From: Azolla caroliniana
Taxonomy: Eukaryota; Polypodiophyta
Reading direction: 5' to 3'
DNA length: 64,000 nucleotides
Assembly: GCA_043228905.1 (NCBI GenBank)
Contig: JBHGNT010000004.1
Location: 14,136,001 to 14,200,000, forward strand
Shown: one piece after another, positions 1 to 10,923 of the stretch
Numbering within the stretch: position 1 is the stretch's first letter
Layout of the letters: the number at the start of each line of letters is the position of its first letter
The notes under the pieces: generated by a model
Databases searched by the model: none
What the model was told of the DNA's origin: nothing
What the model saw: only the letters and a program-made list of their open reading frames with translations
Translations under genes and position numbers: made by a program

Positions 1-5
1 TGAAA

Positions 6-1310
6 ATGACAACCCTTCGTTTTCTGCTCGGCGTCGTGGCAGCCGACAACTTGGAGCTGATTCAGCTAGATGTCAAAACAGCCTTCCTCCATGGTGATCT
101 CGAGGAGGAAATTTATATGGAGCAGCCAAAAGGCTTCGTGGCAACTGGCCAAGAACATCTAGTCTGCCGACTCAGGAAGAGTCTATACGGCCTCAAACAG
201 GCACCGCGACAATGGTACAAGAAGTTCGACGACTTCATCCAATCGATCGGCTTCTCCAAAAGCGATGAGGACCATTGTCTCTTCACCAACACAGCTCAAG
301 ATGGATCACCCATCTTCCTCATCATTTACGTGGACGACATGCTAATTTCTGGACGCCACGCGGGCGAACTTGCCGATCTCGTTCGGCAACTGCGGTTGAA
401 GTTTGCAATGAAGGACCTCGGTCCGGCACGACACATACTCGGCATGAAGATTAGTCGGCATCGCGATAAACGACATCTCTTTTTGTCTCAGACCGACTAT
501 ATCGGACGTGTCTTGGAACGCTTCAACATGCAATCAGCCAAATCTGCTTCAACCCCGCTCCCAATGAATCTTCGGCTCTCTCAGCGAGACTGCCCGACAT
601 CCGGCCCGGAGGGGGAAGATATGAAGTCGGTACCGTATGCACCGGCAGTCGGCTCCCTTATGTACCTGATGGTCGCGACACGGCCTGATATTTCTCATGT
701 CGTAGGAGTCGTTAGCAGATTTATGCACAATCCTGGCCGATCGCATTGGAACGCAGTCAAGCATGTGTTCAGATATCTGGCTGGCACAAAAGACCATGGC
801 ATTCTTTTCGGTCCGAACCGAACCTCAGGCATAGTCGGTTACACCGACTCGGATTTCGCCGGCTGTATAGACAGTCGGAAATCAACAACCGGATACTGCT
901 TCAAATTCGGCAATGGAGCAATTTCGTGGAAGTCGAAACTTCAGGAGTGCACAGCGACCTCAACGACCGAAGCAGAATATGTAGCTGCGTCCGACGCAGC
1001 AAAAGAAGCTCTGTGGCTCGGTCGGCTGGCGCACACATTTCAACAAGTCGACCATGACTCGGCTCCAGTTGTCTACAGCGACAGTCAAGGTGCTGTTGCC
1101 TTGTCGAAAAATTCGGTTCACCACAACGCCTCCAAACATATCGACGTTCGATATCACTTCGTTCGGGACTGCGTCATTTCAGGGAAAATCGGTCTAGAGA
1201 AAATATCCACAACCGACAATGTCGCAGATGGAATGACCAAGTGTCTTTCGGCAGACCGTTTTCGGTCTCTTCGGCATCAGATGGGCGTAACGACAAACCA
1301 GTCCGGTTAG
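6..1310 (+). CDS. Ty1-copia Pol, C-terminal part (reverse transcriptase and RNase H)
   Basis: This frame is open from the window edge to a TAG at 1308-1310 with no internal stop over 434 residues, so the ATG at 6 is internal to a longer Pol. The RT palm is complete: LDVKTAFLHGDLEEE near residues 21-35, SLYGLKQAPRQW near 59-70 and the catalytic YVDD at 108-111. RNase H follows, with GYTDSDFAG, TTEAEYVAASDA and VYSDSQGA carrying the acidic residues, and ends with the usual HVRYHFVRD and DGMTK blocks. It copies element RNA into DNA inside a virus-like particle. It is the best-preserved coding region in the window and lacks the C-terminal extension of the other copia elements here, so it is another lineage. 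Gag, protease and integrase would lie to the left. Confidence 0.93.
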   Translation: MTTLRFLLGVVAADNLELIQLDVKTAFLHGDLEEEIYMEQPKGFVATGQEHLVCRLRKSLYGLKQAPRQWYKKFDDFIQSIGFSKSDEDHCLFTNTAQDGSPIFLIIYVDDMLISGRHAGELADLVRQLRLKFAMKDLGPARHILGMKISRHRDKRHLFLSQTDYIGRVLERFNMQSAKSASTPLPMNLRLSQRDCPTSGPEGEDMKSVPYAPAVGSLMYLMVATRPDISHVVGVVSRFMHNPGRSHWNAVKHVFRYLAGTKDHGILFGPNRTSGIVGYTDSDFAGCIDSRKSTTGYCFKFGNGAISWKSKLQECTATSTTEAEYVAASDAAKEALWLGRLAHTFQQVDHDSAPVVYSDSQGAVALSKNSVHHNASKHIDVRYHFVRDCVISGKIGLEKISTTDNVADGMTKCLSADRFRSLRHQMGVTTNQSG

Positions 1311-1503
1311 AGCCGGACACAGAGCAGGATGGTTCCCGACAACCGACATCAGTTCCTTAATGATCGGCTTCAACTGTTCCGACCCGACCAGTTCGGTCTT
1401 CTGCCTTCGGACCCTGCCGACTCGAACAAAGCTGATATGTCCGAGAACCCAAGTCTATACCTGTAATCTTAGATAACCCATGTATACGCCCATTACGGGG
1501 GAG

Positions 1504-1737
1504 TGTCGAATACATGTGTATAATGGACGTATTCACACTATCCCGTTTTGGCCATTTATGTAATTAGCATAAAGGGTAGTTGCCCTAAGTCGGTCTCTAT
1601 ATATAGTGACCTTGTAACCTTTTTGTAAGGTTGGTTGTTGTATTATTGCTTTGTGGAATAAGAAACTCTTTTGTGCCTCTCTCTCTCTCTCTCTCTCTCT
1701 GTGCAACGACATAGAAACTGTCCTACGCAGGTATTCA
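1504..1737 (+). repeat. Putative 3' LTR of the first copia element
   Basis: A purine run (cgggggag, 1496-1503) lies where the polypurine tract should be and is followed by TGTCGAATAC. The proposed end is GGTATTCA at 1737, giving TG..CA termini with an imperfect inverted match (TGnnGAATAC against TGAATAC). A TATATATA box lies at about 1598-1605 and a CT microsatellite at 1677-1700. The 5' LTR is outside the window, so the right edge and the target duplication cannot be checked. Confidence 0.55.
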
Positions 1738-2487
1738 GAAACCATCGAATGCTTCTTGATCTTCCGCACTGACGACTTTGCCTCCAACAATCTCACCCGA
1801 TGAAACTTCTTCCAAATCGGCCAACAGTGCTTGCGTTTTTGTTAGCATGGAAGCTATACAACACAACAATCGCTCTTCATGTTTTTCTTTTAGTGTGGCT
1901 TTTTGTTTTGCAATTTGTTGAGTCAACACAGATGTCGAAGTTGGGATTTCAATATGAGAGATACCCTCACACTTCATGGCAGTGTTGGTACATGAGGGTC
2001 CTCTATAATGTGCTGATCAATGATGAGCAAAATCTTCCCAATCAACTTCAATGCCACCATGGTGGAGTTCACGTGCAAAGATAGATCCTACCTCATTGTT
2101 TAGGATATGTTTCGTACCATAAACTTGTTCATATCGTGACTTTAGTTAAGTGATATAATCATTCTTCAATTGAGTGAGGTGGAAACCTCTCATTGTCTTG
2201 GGTTGTGATGATCCCCAAGTTTTCATCATCCACATGTCTAGGTCTTCATAAGCGTCAAGTCGTGCACGAAGGAAATAACCCCATCCTAATTTTGTACCTT
2301 GAAGGATGTTTGTCTAAATCTTCTTGCCCTGAGTTGTTGAAAACTTCCACCTCCCTCTGGTGGAGGTCATCTTACTTTCTTTGATGGGGGGTCCTTTTTC
2401 TTTCCTTCCATGGTGTGTTGACATTTTCTTTGACCATTTTCTTCTTCGTGGGTGTCTTCCTTGTCATTAGAATCCTGTCTCTCTTCT
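1735..2487 (-). pseudogene. Decayed gene of unidentified family, possibly SANT/trihelix-like
   Basis: One minus frame from about 2371 to 1735 reads as protein with three in-frame stops (near 2322, 2146 and 2017). It holds an aromatic-rich block (GYFLRARLDAYEDLDMW), then TQLKNDYIT and LKSRYEQVYG, and ends in a probable coiled coil (LTQQIAKQKATLKEKHEE). Upstream, to about 2487, a charged stretch (EEENGQRKCQ) reads in another frame and ends near a GTAAG that could be a splice donor or mark a frameshift. The W/L/Y pattern resembles Myb/SANT-like DNA-binding proteins associated with transposons, but this is pattern recognition only. It starts exactly where the copia LTR ends, so the insertion may have cut it. 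Confidence 0.4.
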
Positions 2488-3744
2488 TCGCCTCACATGC
2501 ACACCAATAGTAAATAACAGTAAATCATGCACAACAATGTAAACAATATTAAATAATATACAATTCAAGGAGATGTTGGATATGAAACATAATGTTAACT
2601 CTTGATACACAACATATACACATGCATCATAACAGTTCTAAATTGGGTAGGAAAACAAGAATAATAAGGATGACAAGAACAACATGCACAAAAAAAAGGA
2701 CAAGAACAAGTACAAGATCAAGATCATTTAACAAGAACCCTCTTTCAATATATCAACATGTACAAAATTCAAGAACCCTAAATGACAATAACACATAGAA
2801 TCAAACATACAGTAGAACATGTACCAAATGTCATTAGGGTTGGGGTTGTACAAAATTCAAGCACCTATAGAAAATGACATAAGCAAGTTGACTGACTCAA
2901 ATTCAAGGATATGCATGTACAAAGCTCTCAAATGATCAAGGGAGAATAACAACAACAACAATAATAAAACCTTATACGATAATAATAGATAGAATCAAAC
3001 ATACAGATAAACATGTCCCAAACATTGTTATGGTAGCAGATGTACAAAATTCAAGCACTTATAGAAAATGACATAAGCATGTACAAGACTCTCAAATTCA
3101 AGAATATGCATTTAGAAAGCACTCAAATGATTAAGGGAGAACAACAACAACAAAACCCTAAATGACAAAAAGAAATAGAATCAAACATACAGTAGAACAT
3201 GTACCAAATGTCATTGTTGAAGTCTTTGAAGAGGGGACGCTTTTGAAACACGGGTCGCAAGCAAACGAACACAATAGGTAGAGGGAACACTTGGAGGTAG
3301 AGGGAAGGGACTAGCAAAACAGAGACCGATGCGAAGGGGACACGGTGAGCAGACCACACTTCAGAGAATGCTTGAGAGAGAGAACGCGGCTAGCAGAGGA
3401 AAGCTCAATGCAACGAGGACATAGTACAACACTTGATAGAGAGAGGCAGTGACGAGGACACAGTTGAACACCTTATGTTGATGCAACGAGGACACAGTAG
3501 GACACCTTAGTGTACTATTGTTGCAAAGAGGGCACGACGAGTAGGGAATGCTTGGAGTTTGCAAGGTGAGCAGAGAACGCGAAGAAACATGTGCAATGTC
3601 ATGAACATATACCAAAACTCCAAGACTTGTAATAAGGATTCAAACCCATGAACTCTTCAAAGATAATGTGTAACTTCAAGCACTAGCATACATCATGTTA
3701 CATTGTAAATTCTTATATTAGATTAGGAAGAAACATATCTAATA
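2488..3744. other. AT-rich non-coding stretch with repeats
   Basis: No frame here reads as a known protein. It contains the tandem repeat listed separately and, at about 3230-3560, a region with loosely repeated gaggacac/gaggggac units. Nothing identifies a gene. Confidence 0.6.
2774..3222. repeat. Tandem repeat, unit about 190 bp, about 2.3 copies
   Basis: Copies begin at 2774, 2968 and 3154 (periods 194 and 186) with aaccctaaatgaca or a variant, followed by agaatcaaacatacag and, about 60 bp on, tgtacaaaattcaagcac. Copies 1 and 3 are more alike than copy 2. Function unknown. Confidence 0.75.
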
Positions 3745-4078
3745 GTGTGAAACGTTGCCACCGCATAAGCTAACACATGATTACCAAGTGTCATGCTTGC
3801 ATGAATGACAAATGGCGAGCATGCGTGCCTATGAGGTGGCGAGCATGCATGTATCCAAAGCATGCTATATAAACATATAACGAACTATTGATGAACCATT
3901 TTGGTTCAACGCCAGTCTTCGGCGTACTCTTGTAACCCTTGTTCTCATTGCTATTGTAACCCTTGTTCTCCTTGCCAATACATTTTCAATATCTTATTTC
4001 TCTCTCATTCGTCTCTTATTTCTATTTCTCATTCTTTTCTTCATTTTAAACTTGTCTTTGGCTATGGCCCTGACAATT
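3745..4078 (+). repeat. Probable 5' LTR of Chromovirus A
   Basis: The stretch lies directly upstream of a chromovirus Gag, has a TATA-like box (gctatataaacat, about 3862-3874) and ends CCTGACA, as expected for an LTR. A repeated phrase (tgtaaccct.tgttct) lies in the R/U5 part. The left edge is a guess because the partner LTR is not in the window, and I could not name the primer tRNA from the following bases (atttgaaccgg). Confidence 0.4.
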
Positions 4079-4139
4079 TGAACCGGAATCCCTAACCTTC
4101 TTCATTGTAATATGTTTTTCCAAGGAACTTCTCATAACC

Positions 4140-4810
4140 ATGGCAACAATAAGTGAACAAGAATATATGTGCGTTCTAGGTGAACTTGAATGCTTGAATA
4201 CCAAGTTCATGGCCTTTGAGCAAGAGAATCAAAGGCTGCTCGGGGATTTACAACAAGTGAATGTCGAGAAAGCTCAACAACAGGAGGAATTAAGTCAAAG
4301 GGTTCACCAACTTGAAGCGGCATTAATAACATTGCGACAACAAGAATTACAAGCACAAAATTTGACAAAAGAACCCAAGATAAGTCTGCGTTGAAGTTTG
4401 ATGGTACTTGAAGTCTGCGACGCTCTAAGTGTCAACAATGGTCTCGACCTCGATCAGAGCAAACATATGCATCGGTAACATCATTACCTACATCTAGAAC
4501 TATGCAGGTTCATATTTCTAGCCCAATAAGTGGTCCTACTCCAATGGAAATTGATTCTACACATCGTCGAGGACCTTTAACAGAAGTTGAAAAGCAGGGA
4601 TGTTGGGCGAACCGCCTATATTTATATTGTGGTCGTCCAGGACATATAGCGATAAGTTGTCCCCATCGACCTAGGCATCAACTTTACCAAGTAAGTGCTA
4701 ATACTAAATTGGATCTCGATTCTCCAAATACATCTAGCAATCCTAGTAACCGTACACCTTAAAATCGTTTTGCAGTACTTCACCAACTAGATGAGGTGTT
4801 AAACGAGTAA
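4140..4810 (+). pseudogene. Chromovirus A Gag, capsid region deleted
   Basis: The start at 4140 (ATG) opens an N-terminal coiled coil rich in Q, E and L, followed by KEPKISL and KFDGT, which match the start of the Gag core in Chromovirus C. The capsid domain is then missing: within about 20 nt the sequence jumps to the Gag C-terminus (GPTPMEI at about 4535). The zinc knuckle is damaged: LYCGRPGHIAISC keeps the last three ligands but the first Cys is Tyr. A TAA interrupts at 4760-4762 and the Gag stop is TAA at 4808-4810. Gag would package the element RNA. The element is cut 25 bp later by Copia-P and resumes at 11320. Confidence 0.8.
4798..4804 (+). promoter_or_regulatory. Candidate -1 frameshift heptamer at the gag/pol junction of A
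   Basis: GTTAAAC sits in the Gag frame as G_TTA_AAC, three bases before the Gag stop TAA (4808). Slipping back one base enters the frame that continues, across the Copia-P insertion, into the protease at 11320. The same heptamer is at the same place in Chromovirus C (58393-58399). X_XXY_YYZ-type sites direct -1 frameshifting in other retroelements. Confidence 0.6.
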
Positions 4811-4839
4811 ATCCAGCGAAAATCGGAGCCATTTGGTTG

Positions 4840-5236
4840 TGTAAAAGAATACGTGTGTGGAAGACACTGAGTACACGGTTCTGAATTACGACAATTCGGT
4901 TAAAACACAGAAATCACAGAGGAGGGGGAGAGACAGAGAAAGAGAGAGAGAGAGCAGAAAATACAAAACTATATTCAAAAATAATTCTCTGTATGTTGTC
5001 TATACATACTTGGTGCTTAGTGAGCACCTTTTATACAAACCCTGACTATCGGGCTGACACAAGTACTGACAATACTTGACCGCTCATAAATGAGCCTTCT
5101 ACACTAACTCCCAAAACTATTCCTTACGAGGAATAACGTTCTAACGACCTTTCGGTTTAAACACCGCCATCGCGATATTTTGCGTACGGTTTTATGCACC
5201 TGTTTACACACCCAATGTTAAGCTTGTCACTCAACA
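4840..5236 (-). repeat. Copia-P 3' LTR
   Basis: This 397-bp repeat matches 10924-11319. On the plus strand it begins TGTAAAAGAAT and ends TCAACA. In element orientation it starts TGTTGAGTGACAAG, which can fold with the following CTTAAC. A GA-rich microsatellite (about 4920-4955) corresponds to the CT tract of R/U5. Confidence 0.93.
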
Positions 5237-5260
5237 CTCCCCCTCAAGCTCAACTTGAGG
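5237..5260 (-). promoter_or_regulatory. Copia-P polypurine tract with hairpin
   Basis: In element orientation CCTCAAG and CTTGAGG flank TTGAG and run directly into GGGGAG, followed by the LTR. The run is the expected plus-strand primer for DNA synthesis. The perfect 7-bp inverted repeat overlapping it recurs in Copia-E and, with one change, in Copia-F. Confidence 0.75.
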
Positions 5261-5441
5261 TTCCATATGCTTTTCCGGATCTTCGCTCCGGCTTCTCCCG
5301 GCTTCACGCCTCGCTCGCGCTCCTCGACCCATCCAATTCTGCGTGCCTCGACCCTTTTAGTCGGCTTATCTGCTCATGTGGCCTTTCTCAGCTCCCTTGC
5401 TGTCGTGGTGTTGGCACCTATTTCGTTGCTCCGCTTGGCCC

Positions 5442-5733
5442 TTAGTTGATTGGCGTATCCGAATCGAACATTTCCGATTCATTCCCGCTTTCACTCGAAT
5501 TGGCTGTCTCCAATTCGTCTTTTGTCTTCAGGCCCTTAACTACATTCGACCATGTCTTAGTCTTGGCCTTTATGCCTTTCTTGGCTTTGTTTCCCCTTTG
5601 TTCGGGTGTCTTCGGCTCTTCCTTGTGGTTACGACCCCTGTTTTTTTCTTCGGCTTCTTCAGTCGACCCGAAATCAAATTCTTCATCCGATTCGGCATCG
5701 CGGTTATTACCGCCCCCTTTCACGCTCTTGTTC
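5442..5733 (-). pseudogene. Acidic C-terminal Pol extension of Copia-P
   Basis: Beyond RNase H a frame of about 93 residues encodes ESDEEFDFGS, a basic/acidic linker and AKTKTWSNVVKGLK, then a Ser/Glu/Asp-rich tail. The same blocks follow RNase H in Copia-E and Copia-F, where they are in frame with it; here a frameshift near 5720 separates them. No function is known to me. Conservation between divergent copies argues that it was once a protein domain. Confidence 0.65.
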
Positions 5734-7260
5734 CTGTTCCTGTCTCCCCGTCAAGTTCGGCGTGTCGAGGTGATGCAAATCCAACTCAACCGAGAAATGC
5801 CGTAACTTGTCGACACCAAGGGGCTTGGTGAAAATGTCAGTAACCTGCCGACCCATCGGAACATATGCCAGTTCAACTTCAGCAGAAAGCACACGCTCGC
5901 GGACGAAGTGGTAATGCACTTCAATGTGCTTGGTCTGGGCGTGGAATACAGGGTTCTTCACAAGGTGGATGCTGATAAGATTGTCGCAGTAGATTGTCAT
6001 TGGATCAGACACCTCTACATGTAGATCCCGTAATATTTGTTTCAGCCAAATGACTTCGCATGTAGCGAAAGTTGCCCCTCAATATTCGGCCTCATTTCTT
6101 GACAATGCTACTGTCGGATGCTTCTTACTGCTTCACATGATCGCTGCAGTTCCCAATGAGAAAGTGTATCCCGATGTGGATCTATGATCGTGGGCATTTC
6201 CAGCCCAATCGGCATCCGTGTAGCCGACTAACTGCTTGACTACATCTGCACAATACAACACCACCATGTCTTTTGTGCCACTAACATATCGTAATATCCT
6301 TTGCACACTGAAGGTCTTCGGTCTTGGGTTGCGACATAAATTGACTAATCATTCTGACCAGATAGTTGAGGTCCGGCTGAGTGATCGTCAAGTACATGAG
6401 CCTTCCGACAATCTATCGAAACCGTGTCAGGTCGCACGCCTTTCCCGAATCTCGGTGAAGCTTTACGTTTCTATCCAGAGGGGTCGGGATGGGCTTAAAA
6501 TCTGCCATCCCGAACTTGAAGAGCATATTCAGCGCATAATGACGCTGACTGATCAATATGCCTTCAGTTGAAGGGATCACTTCGATCCCGAGGAAGTAAT
6601 GAAGGTCACCAAGATCCTTCATTTTGAATGATGCCGCAAGCTGAGACTTTATGCAGCCGATTTCTTCTAGGTTGGCACTGGCGATGACTAAATCATCAAC
6701 ATAAAGTAAAAGACCAACCGGTCCATCGTAGACCTTGCTGAATGAACAATGAGGAGTCCGACTTTGATGTCATGAACCCCATTCTACGCAACCATTGCAT
6801 AATCTTGGCGTTCCAAGCTCGGGGAGCTTGCTTAAGTCCGTATCACACCTTCTTCAATCGGCAGACTGCCAAAGTGTTCTGTTCGGATAGAAATCTTGGG
6901 GGTTGTATCATGTACACTTGTTCCTCAAGATCACCTTGCAAGAATGCATTCTTTACATCCATCTGATGTAGATGCCACCCCTTCGTCGCCACTCCAGCTA
7001 GCAAAACTCGCACGGTAGTCATCTTCGCGACTGGGGCGAAGGTCTCATCGTAATCTACGTCGTGCTTCTGTGTGTAGCCTTTTGCAACGAAACGGGCCTT
7101 ATATCGGTTGACTGAGCCATCGGTGTTGTATTTCACCTTAAACACCTATCTACATCTGATCGGCTTTACACCTTTCGGTACGTCAACCAGATCCCAAGTC
7201 TCATTATCCGACAATGCGTGCATCTCTTCCTCCATCGCGGCAAGCTAGTTTGTGTCTTTC
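5734..7260 (-). pseudogene. Copia-P reverse transcriptase and RNase H
   Basis: Reading leftwards: [22 protein letters not shown] and [14 protein letters not shown] (about 7140-7010), [19 protein letters not shown] (about 6970-6900), a damaged QAPRAWNAKI region, a VDDLVIAS-like palm near 6690, KDLGDLHYFLGIEVI (about 6620-6580), then the RNase H end with TIYCDN, HYHFVRERVLSAEVEL and DIFTKPLG (about 6000-5800). Several stops and frameshifts break it. The product would be the element polymerase; this copy cannot make it. Confidence 0.85.
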
Positions 7261-9616
7261 ACCGCTTTTGTGTAGCTCTCCGGCTCACGCACTTCCGCCA
7301 CTCGTGTCATGTACGCGTAATGGTGCGCCATGTATTTGTTCTACCCATACCTCTTTACAGGGTTCTTCAGGTGGGTAGATCGGCGTGATTCGTGATTACC
7401 CGATTTCACGGCCTTTTTGGATGATTTCGACTTCGTCCGTGGAGATTCCTTTTCAATTGGTCCGAAATTGGACTCTCTTCAGTCTGACTTAGCACTGCCA
7501 AAATCATATTCCGACATTTTCTTCTTCTCTTTTTCTTTACGTGTAAACCGTCTCCACGGTACTTTACGTGGGGACAACACGACCGAGTCTCCACTACTCG
7601 CCGACTCTTCATTTGGTTGGCCATCTCGGCTCAACCCCTCATTCGGCCCGCTTAGCCGAAATAAGATCAGACTCTTTGTTAGAGCTCCTATTTCCTCATC
7701 ACGTGACCTCTTCTTCAGAATTTGGAATGGAGTAATCAGGGATTAGAGGCAAAGGCAAGTACCACGAAGCAAACTCGTGGAACACATCATCTTGACTTAC
7801 ACAAACTTCCTTCATTCATAGGTTATAACACTTATACCCCTTTCGTTCGTTTGAATAGCCGACTAATATGCACTTTTCGGCTTTGGCGTCCAGCTTCCTC
7901 TGTTTCTCCTTCGGTACATGCACATACGCAATGCTGCCGAAAATCCTTAAGTGTGCCAAGTTCGGCTTCTTGCCGTAATACAACTCGTGTGGCGACAGTC
8001 CTCCATTAGCAGAGGTCTGATTCTGCAAGTAAACAACCTTCTTTACGGCTTCAACCTAGTAAAACTTAAGCATATGCTTCTCTTCAAGCATTTCCCTTAC
8101 GACTTCTTCGATTGTCTGATTCATGGTTGTTTACGTACCTGTATTTAACGTTTAAATACGTATAGTACCTCATCATTTGTATAGTACGTATTATACCTCA
8201 ATGTTGTTCAGTCAAATATCATATACATTTGTCCAATACGGTATTTAATGTATTTATAAAAAAACAAGTATAATACGTATTTATAAAGAAAATGTAAGTA
8301 AAACCCTAACAAAAAGCAAAAGAAAAAGAAGCCAAAGGAAACAAGAAAAAAGAATAGAAGAGACGACGATGAAGAAGATGAAGAAGAAGAAGAGAGAAAA
8401 GAAGACATAAACCTATCCTGAGTGTGATAATCGCAGTAGATAGAAGAAGAAGAATAAGAAAACAAAGAAAAGAGAAACCTATCATGAGTGTGATAATCGT
8501 ACACGATTCCTCAATCTATGAAGACATAATTGTAAATAATTACAATTTGAAGTAGAACATTGTGATACACACTTACACTGATTTATAGAATAAGGGAATG
8601 TCGACATCCATATTACTACAAGTATTTTAGGATGTGAAATGTTCAAATGTCTTATATGCATTTTAGGATGTAGAACTATATTGTACATCACAAAATTGTG
8701 TAAACATAGATGTTTTTTACAATATTATAGATATTTTTTAGAAAGGTAAATAATTTTCAAATTCTAGAAGTATTTAACGTACTATATGTAAAATATGTAT
8801 TTAACATATTTTATAAGTATTTAACATAATAAGAAAACGTATTTAACGTATTTTTAAATTGGGAGGTACTATACGGGTATTAATACATTAAATACGTATG
8901 GTATCTGTACCGTACCTAACGTACCTAACAACCTTGGTCTAATTCTTCCGTTCGGCTACGTTGTTTTGCTCCCGCATATATCTACACGAGAATTCACGTC
9001 AAATTCCCTCCTTCTGAAGCTAACTCGTGAACTGGTCAGAGAAATACTCCTTCCCGCCATCAGACCATAGGCACTTGATCTTTCGTCCAGTTTCCCTTTC
9101 CGCAAGGCTCTTCACCTTCAGGAACCACGTGAAGACTTCGCTCTTTTTGCGATCAAGCATGCCCAGGTATGCCGAGTGAAGTCATCGATGAAGGTTACGA
9201 AGTAATGGCTTTCACCAAGACTCACGTTCTGTGCCGGTCCCCACACATCCGAATGGATCAAATCCAACAGATTTTGACTACGATTACGCTCATTGGGGAA
9301 TGGAAGTCAGTGTTTCTTCCCTATTTGGTAGGCTTCGTAGACGACCATTATGGCCCCGAAATCTCGGCAAACCAAAAACAATGTTCTTCACTTGCATTTC
9401 CTGAAGCCGTGGGAAGTTAACATGGCCAAACCGCTTATGCCACATGTCAATGTCCAATTCGACCTTTTGTCCTCTAGCGAACAACGTGGTCCCGGCTTGA
9501 TTGGTGTCGAGGATGAACATCCTTCCTTTAGGATTTCCTTGCATGATAACTTGGCCTTCCTCTTCGATGTAGCACCCAAGGTTCGTGAATTGAACTTGCA
9601 TCCCCTAGTCAACAAT
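7261..9616 (-). pseudogene. Copia-P integrase, split by a hAT-like element
   Basis: The pre-integrase zinc region (MWHKRFGHVNFPRLQEM, about 9500-9450) and the start of the core (IHSDVWGPAQN near 9260-9230, first catalytic Asp) are followed by decayed sequence to 8937. After the insert the frame resumes with HELYYGKKPNLAHLRIFGS and KCILVGYSNERKGYKCYN (about 7990-7820), typical of the copia integrase C-terminal side, then the low-complexity linker to RT. Integrase joins element DNA to the host chromosome. Multiple stops. Confidence 0.8.
8122..8936. mobile_element. Non-autonomous hAT-like DNA element
   Basis: An 815-bp AT-rich block interrupts the Copia-P integrase. Its ends are CATGGTTGTT and, on the other strand, CAAGGTTGTT. 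It is flanked by an 8-bp duplication with one mismatch, GTCTGATT (8114-8121) and GTCTAATT (8937-8944). The 8-bp duplication and CA-starting inverted repeats fit hAT. Several copies of tatttaacgtatt-like words lie near both ends, as subterminal transposase sites often do. No transposase frame is present. An A/G-rich run lies at 8310-8410. Confidence 0.75.
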
Positions 9617-9895
9617 CTAACCGACTGACACCAGGTTCTTGGTTATTGTCGAGACGTGCAACATGTTCATAAGTTTCCCTTTCTGCCCGATGTGGCTGAG
9701 AGGAACTTCTCCAACATGTTCGATGGTATGCGGAGTGTCATCTCCCGTTTCGACCACTCCTTGTTTTTCTGATTTCTCCAAGTACGAGAACCATTCCTCA
9801 TGACTCATCATATGATTTGACACTCCGGAATCAACATACCACACCTCGCTTGATTTTGAGGTGTTCATGGCCATTGGATTGGCCTTGTGCTTCAT
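9617..9895 (-). pseudogene. Copia-P protease
   Basis: A 92-residue open stretch contains WYVDSGVSNHM, the aspartic protease active site (DSG) of copia elements, then the GDDTPHTIEHVGEVPL and LHVSTITKNLVSVG blocks that precede the pre-integrase region. The protease would cleave the Gag-Pol polyprotein in the particle. Confidence 0.85.
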
Positions 9896-10820
9896 TACAA
9901 AGGCTGCACCCTATCCATTTCCGGCTCATTCGGAGCCTTCGGCGTAGTGCGATTTCTAACAACTTCGTGCGTCTCTTCTGCTCGATTCGGCTTTGTCCGA
10001 ATCAGCTCTCTTCTTCTAGCACTCGCTCTCCTTGTGGCCTTTCTTGCCACAGTACCAGCATTCCGTCGCAACCTTCTCTTGCCGACTTCCGGTGCTGTTG
10101 TGAGTCCCCCTTTTTCTGGAGGGTTTAAAATTGCTTCCGGCATTTCGATTATGCCGCACGTTCTGCTCTTTTCGGATGCCTCCATTGCAAGCCGATCCGC
10201 CTCGTCAGCCACAACTACGGGGCCTATCTTCCTCTGTGTACAACATCTTGTTGTCGGTGTGCGTACTCGTTAACGCAGTCGCGTGATTTTCCTCCACGAG
10301 CAACATTGACTGAAGCTCGAAGAACGAAGGCATATTGTGCCTTGTACAAACTGTCGTTCAGAATGCTTCGAACTTTGACGCTAACCCTCCAAGACAAACT
10401 TGCACCATTTTGTCCTCCTCGACGTTCACGTTCACGGAGGCGAGGGAATCACAAATCTCCTTGATTCGGGCCGTGTAATTGGCCACAGATAGATCTTTCT
10501 GTCGGACATTGCTGAGCGCCTGTCTGAGTTGCAGTTTCCTGGCCGTTGTGTTAGTAACGAAAATCTCCTTGAGATTCTCTCACGCGTCTTTTGGTGTCTT
10601 GGGATCCCGAATGTAGCTCAAGAGCTGATCGCTGCTTGTCGCTTGTTCCCAAGCCGAAAAATCTGTATGTGTCGATTCGGGTACTGCATCATAAGGTCCT
10701 TCGACATAACTCTAGTTAACCATGACCAAGCAAGTACTGGTGCATCTTGTACGATCAAGATGCATAGTTGCTCCTATCAAGCTTCTCAGTCGGTAACGAG
10801 CTTCCCATTCCTCTGTCCAT
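9896..10820 (-). pseudogene. Copia-P Gag
   Basis: By homology to Copia-F the start is the ATG at 10818-10820 (MDRGMGSSLP). The copia Gag core follows with an in-frame stop where F has SW (near 10735) and later shifts. The zinc knuckle ECWYCGKKGHKESEC is intact at about 10019-10063 with all four CCHC ligands, followed at once by a stop. It would coat the RNA in particles. Confidence 0.8.
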
Positions 10821-10909
10821 ATTGTTGTCTATCCTTTCCAAAAACAATAACTTAACTTTGTCTTTTGTTCCAAGCTTTTTCTGTCGGCTATAGCGGAGTC
10901 TCAACCCTC

Positions 10910-10923
10910 GCTCTCTGATACCA
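10910..10923 (-). promoter_or_regulatory. Copia-P primer binding site
   Basis: In element orientation TGGTATCAGAGAGC abuts the 5' LTR. TGGTATCAGAGC is the well-known complement of the 3' end of initiator tRNA-Met used by most plant copia elements; this copy has two extra bases (AG). Confidence 0.88.

Noticed and set aside
5194-5831. Several overlapping plus-strand frames
   Set aside because: They are antisense to the Copia-P LTR end, polypurine tract and Pol extension, which have clear relatives in E and F.
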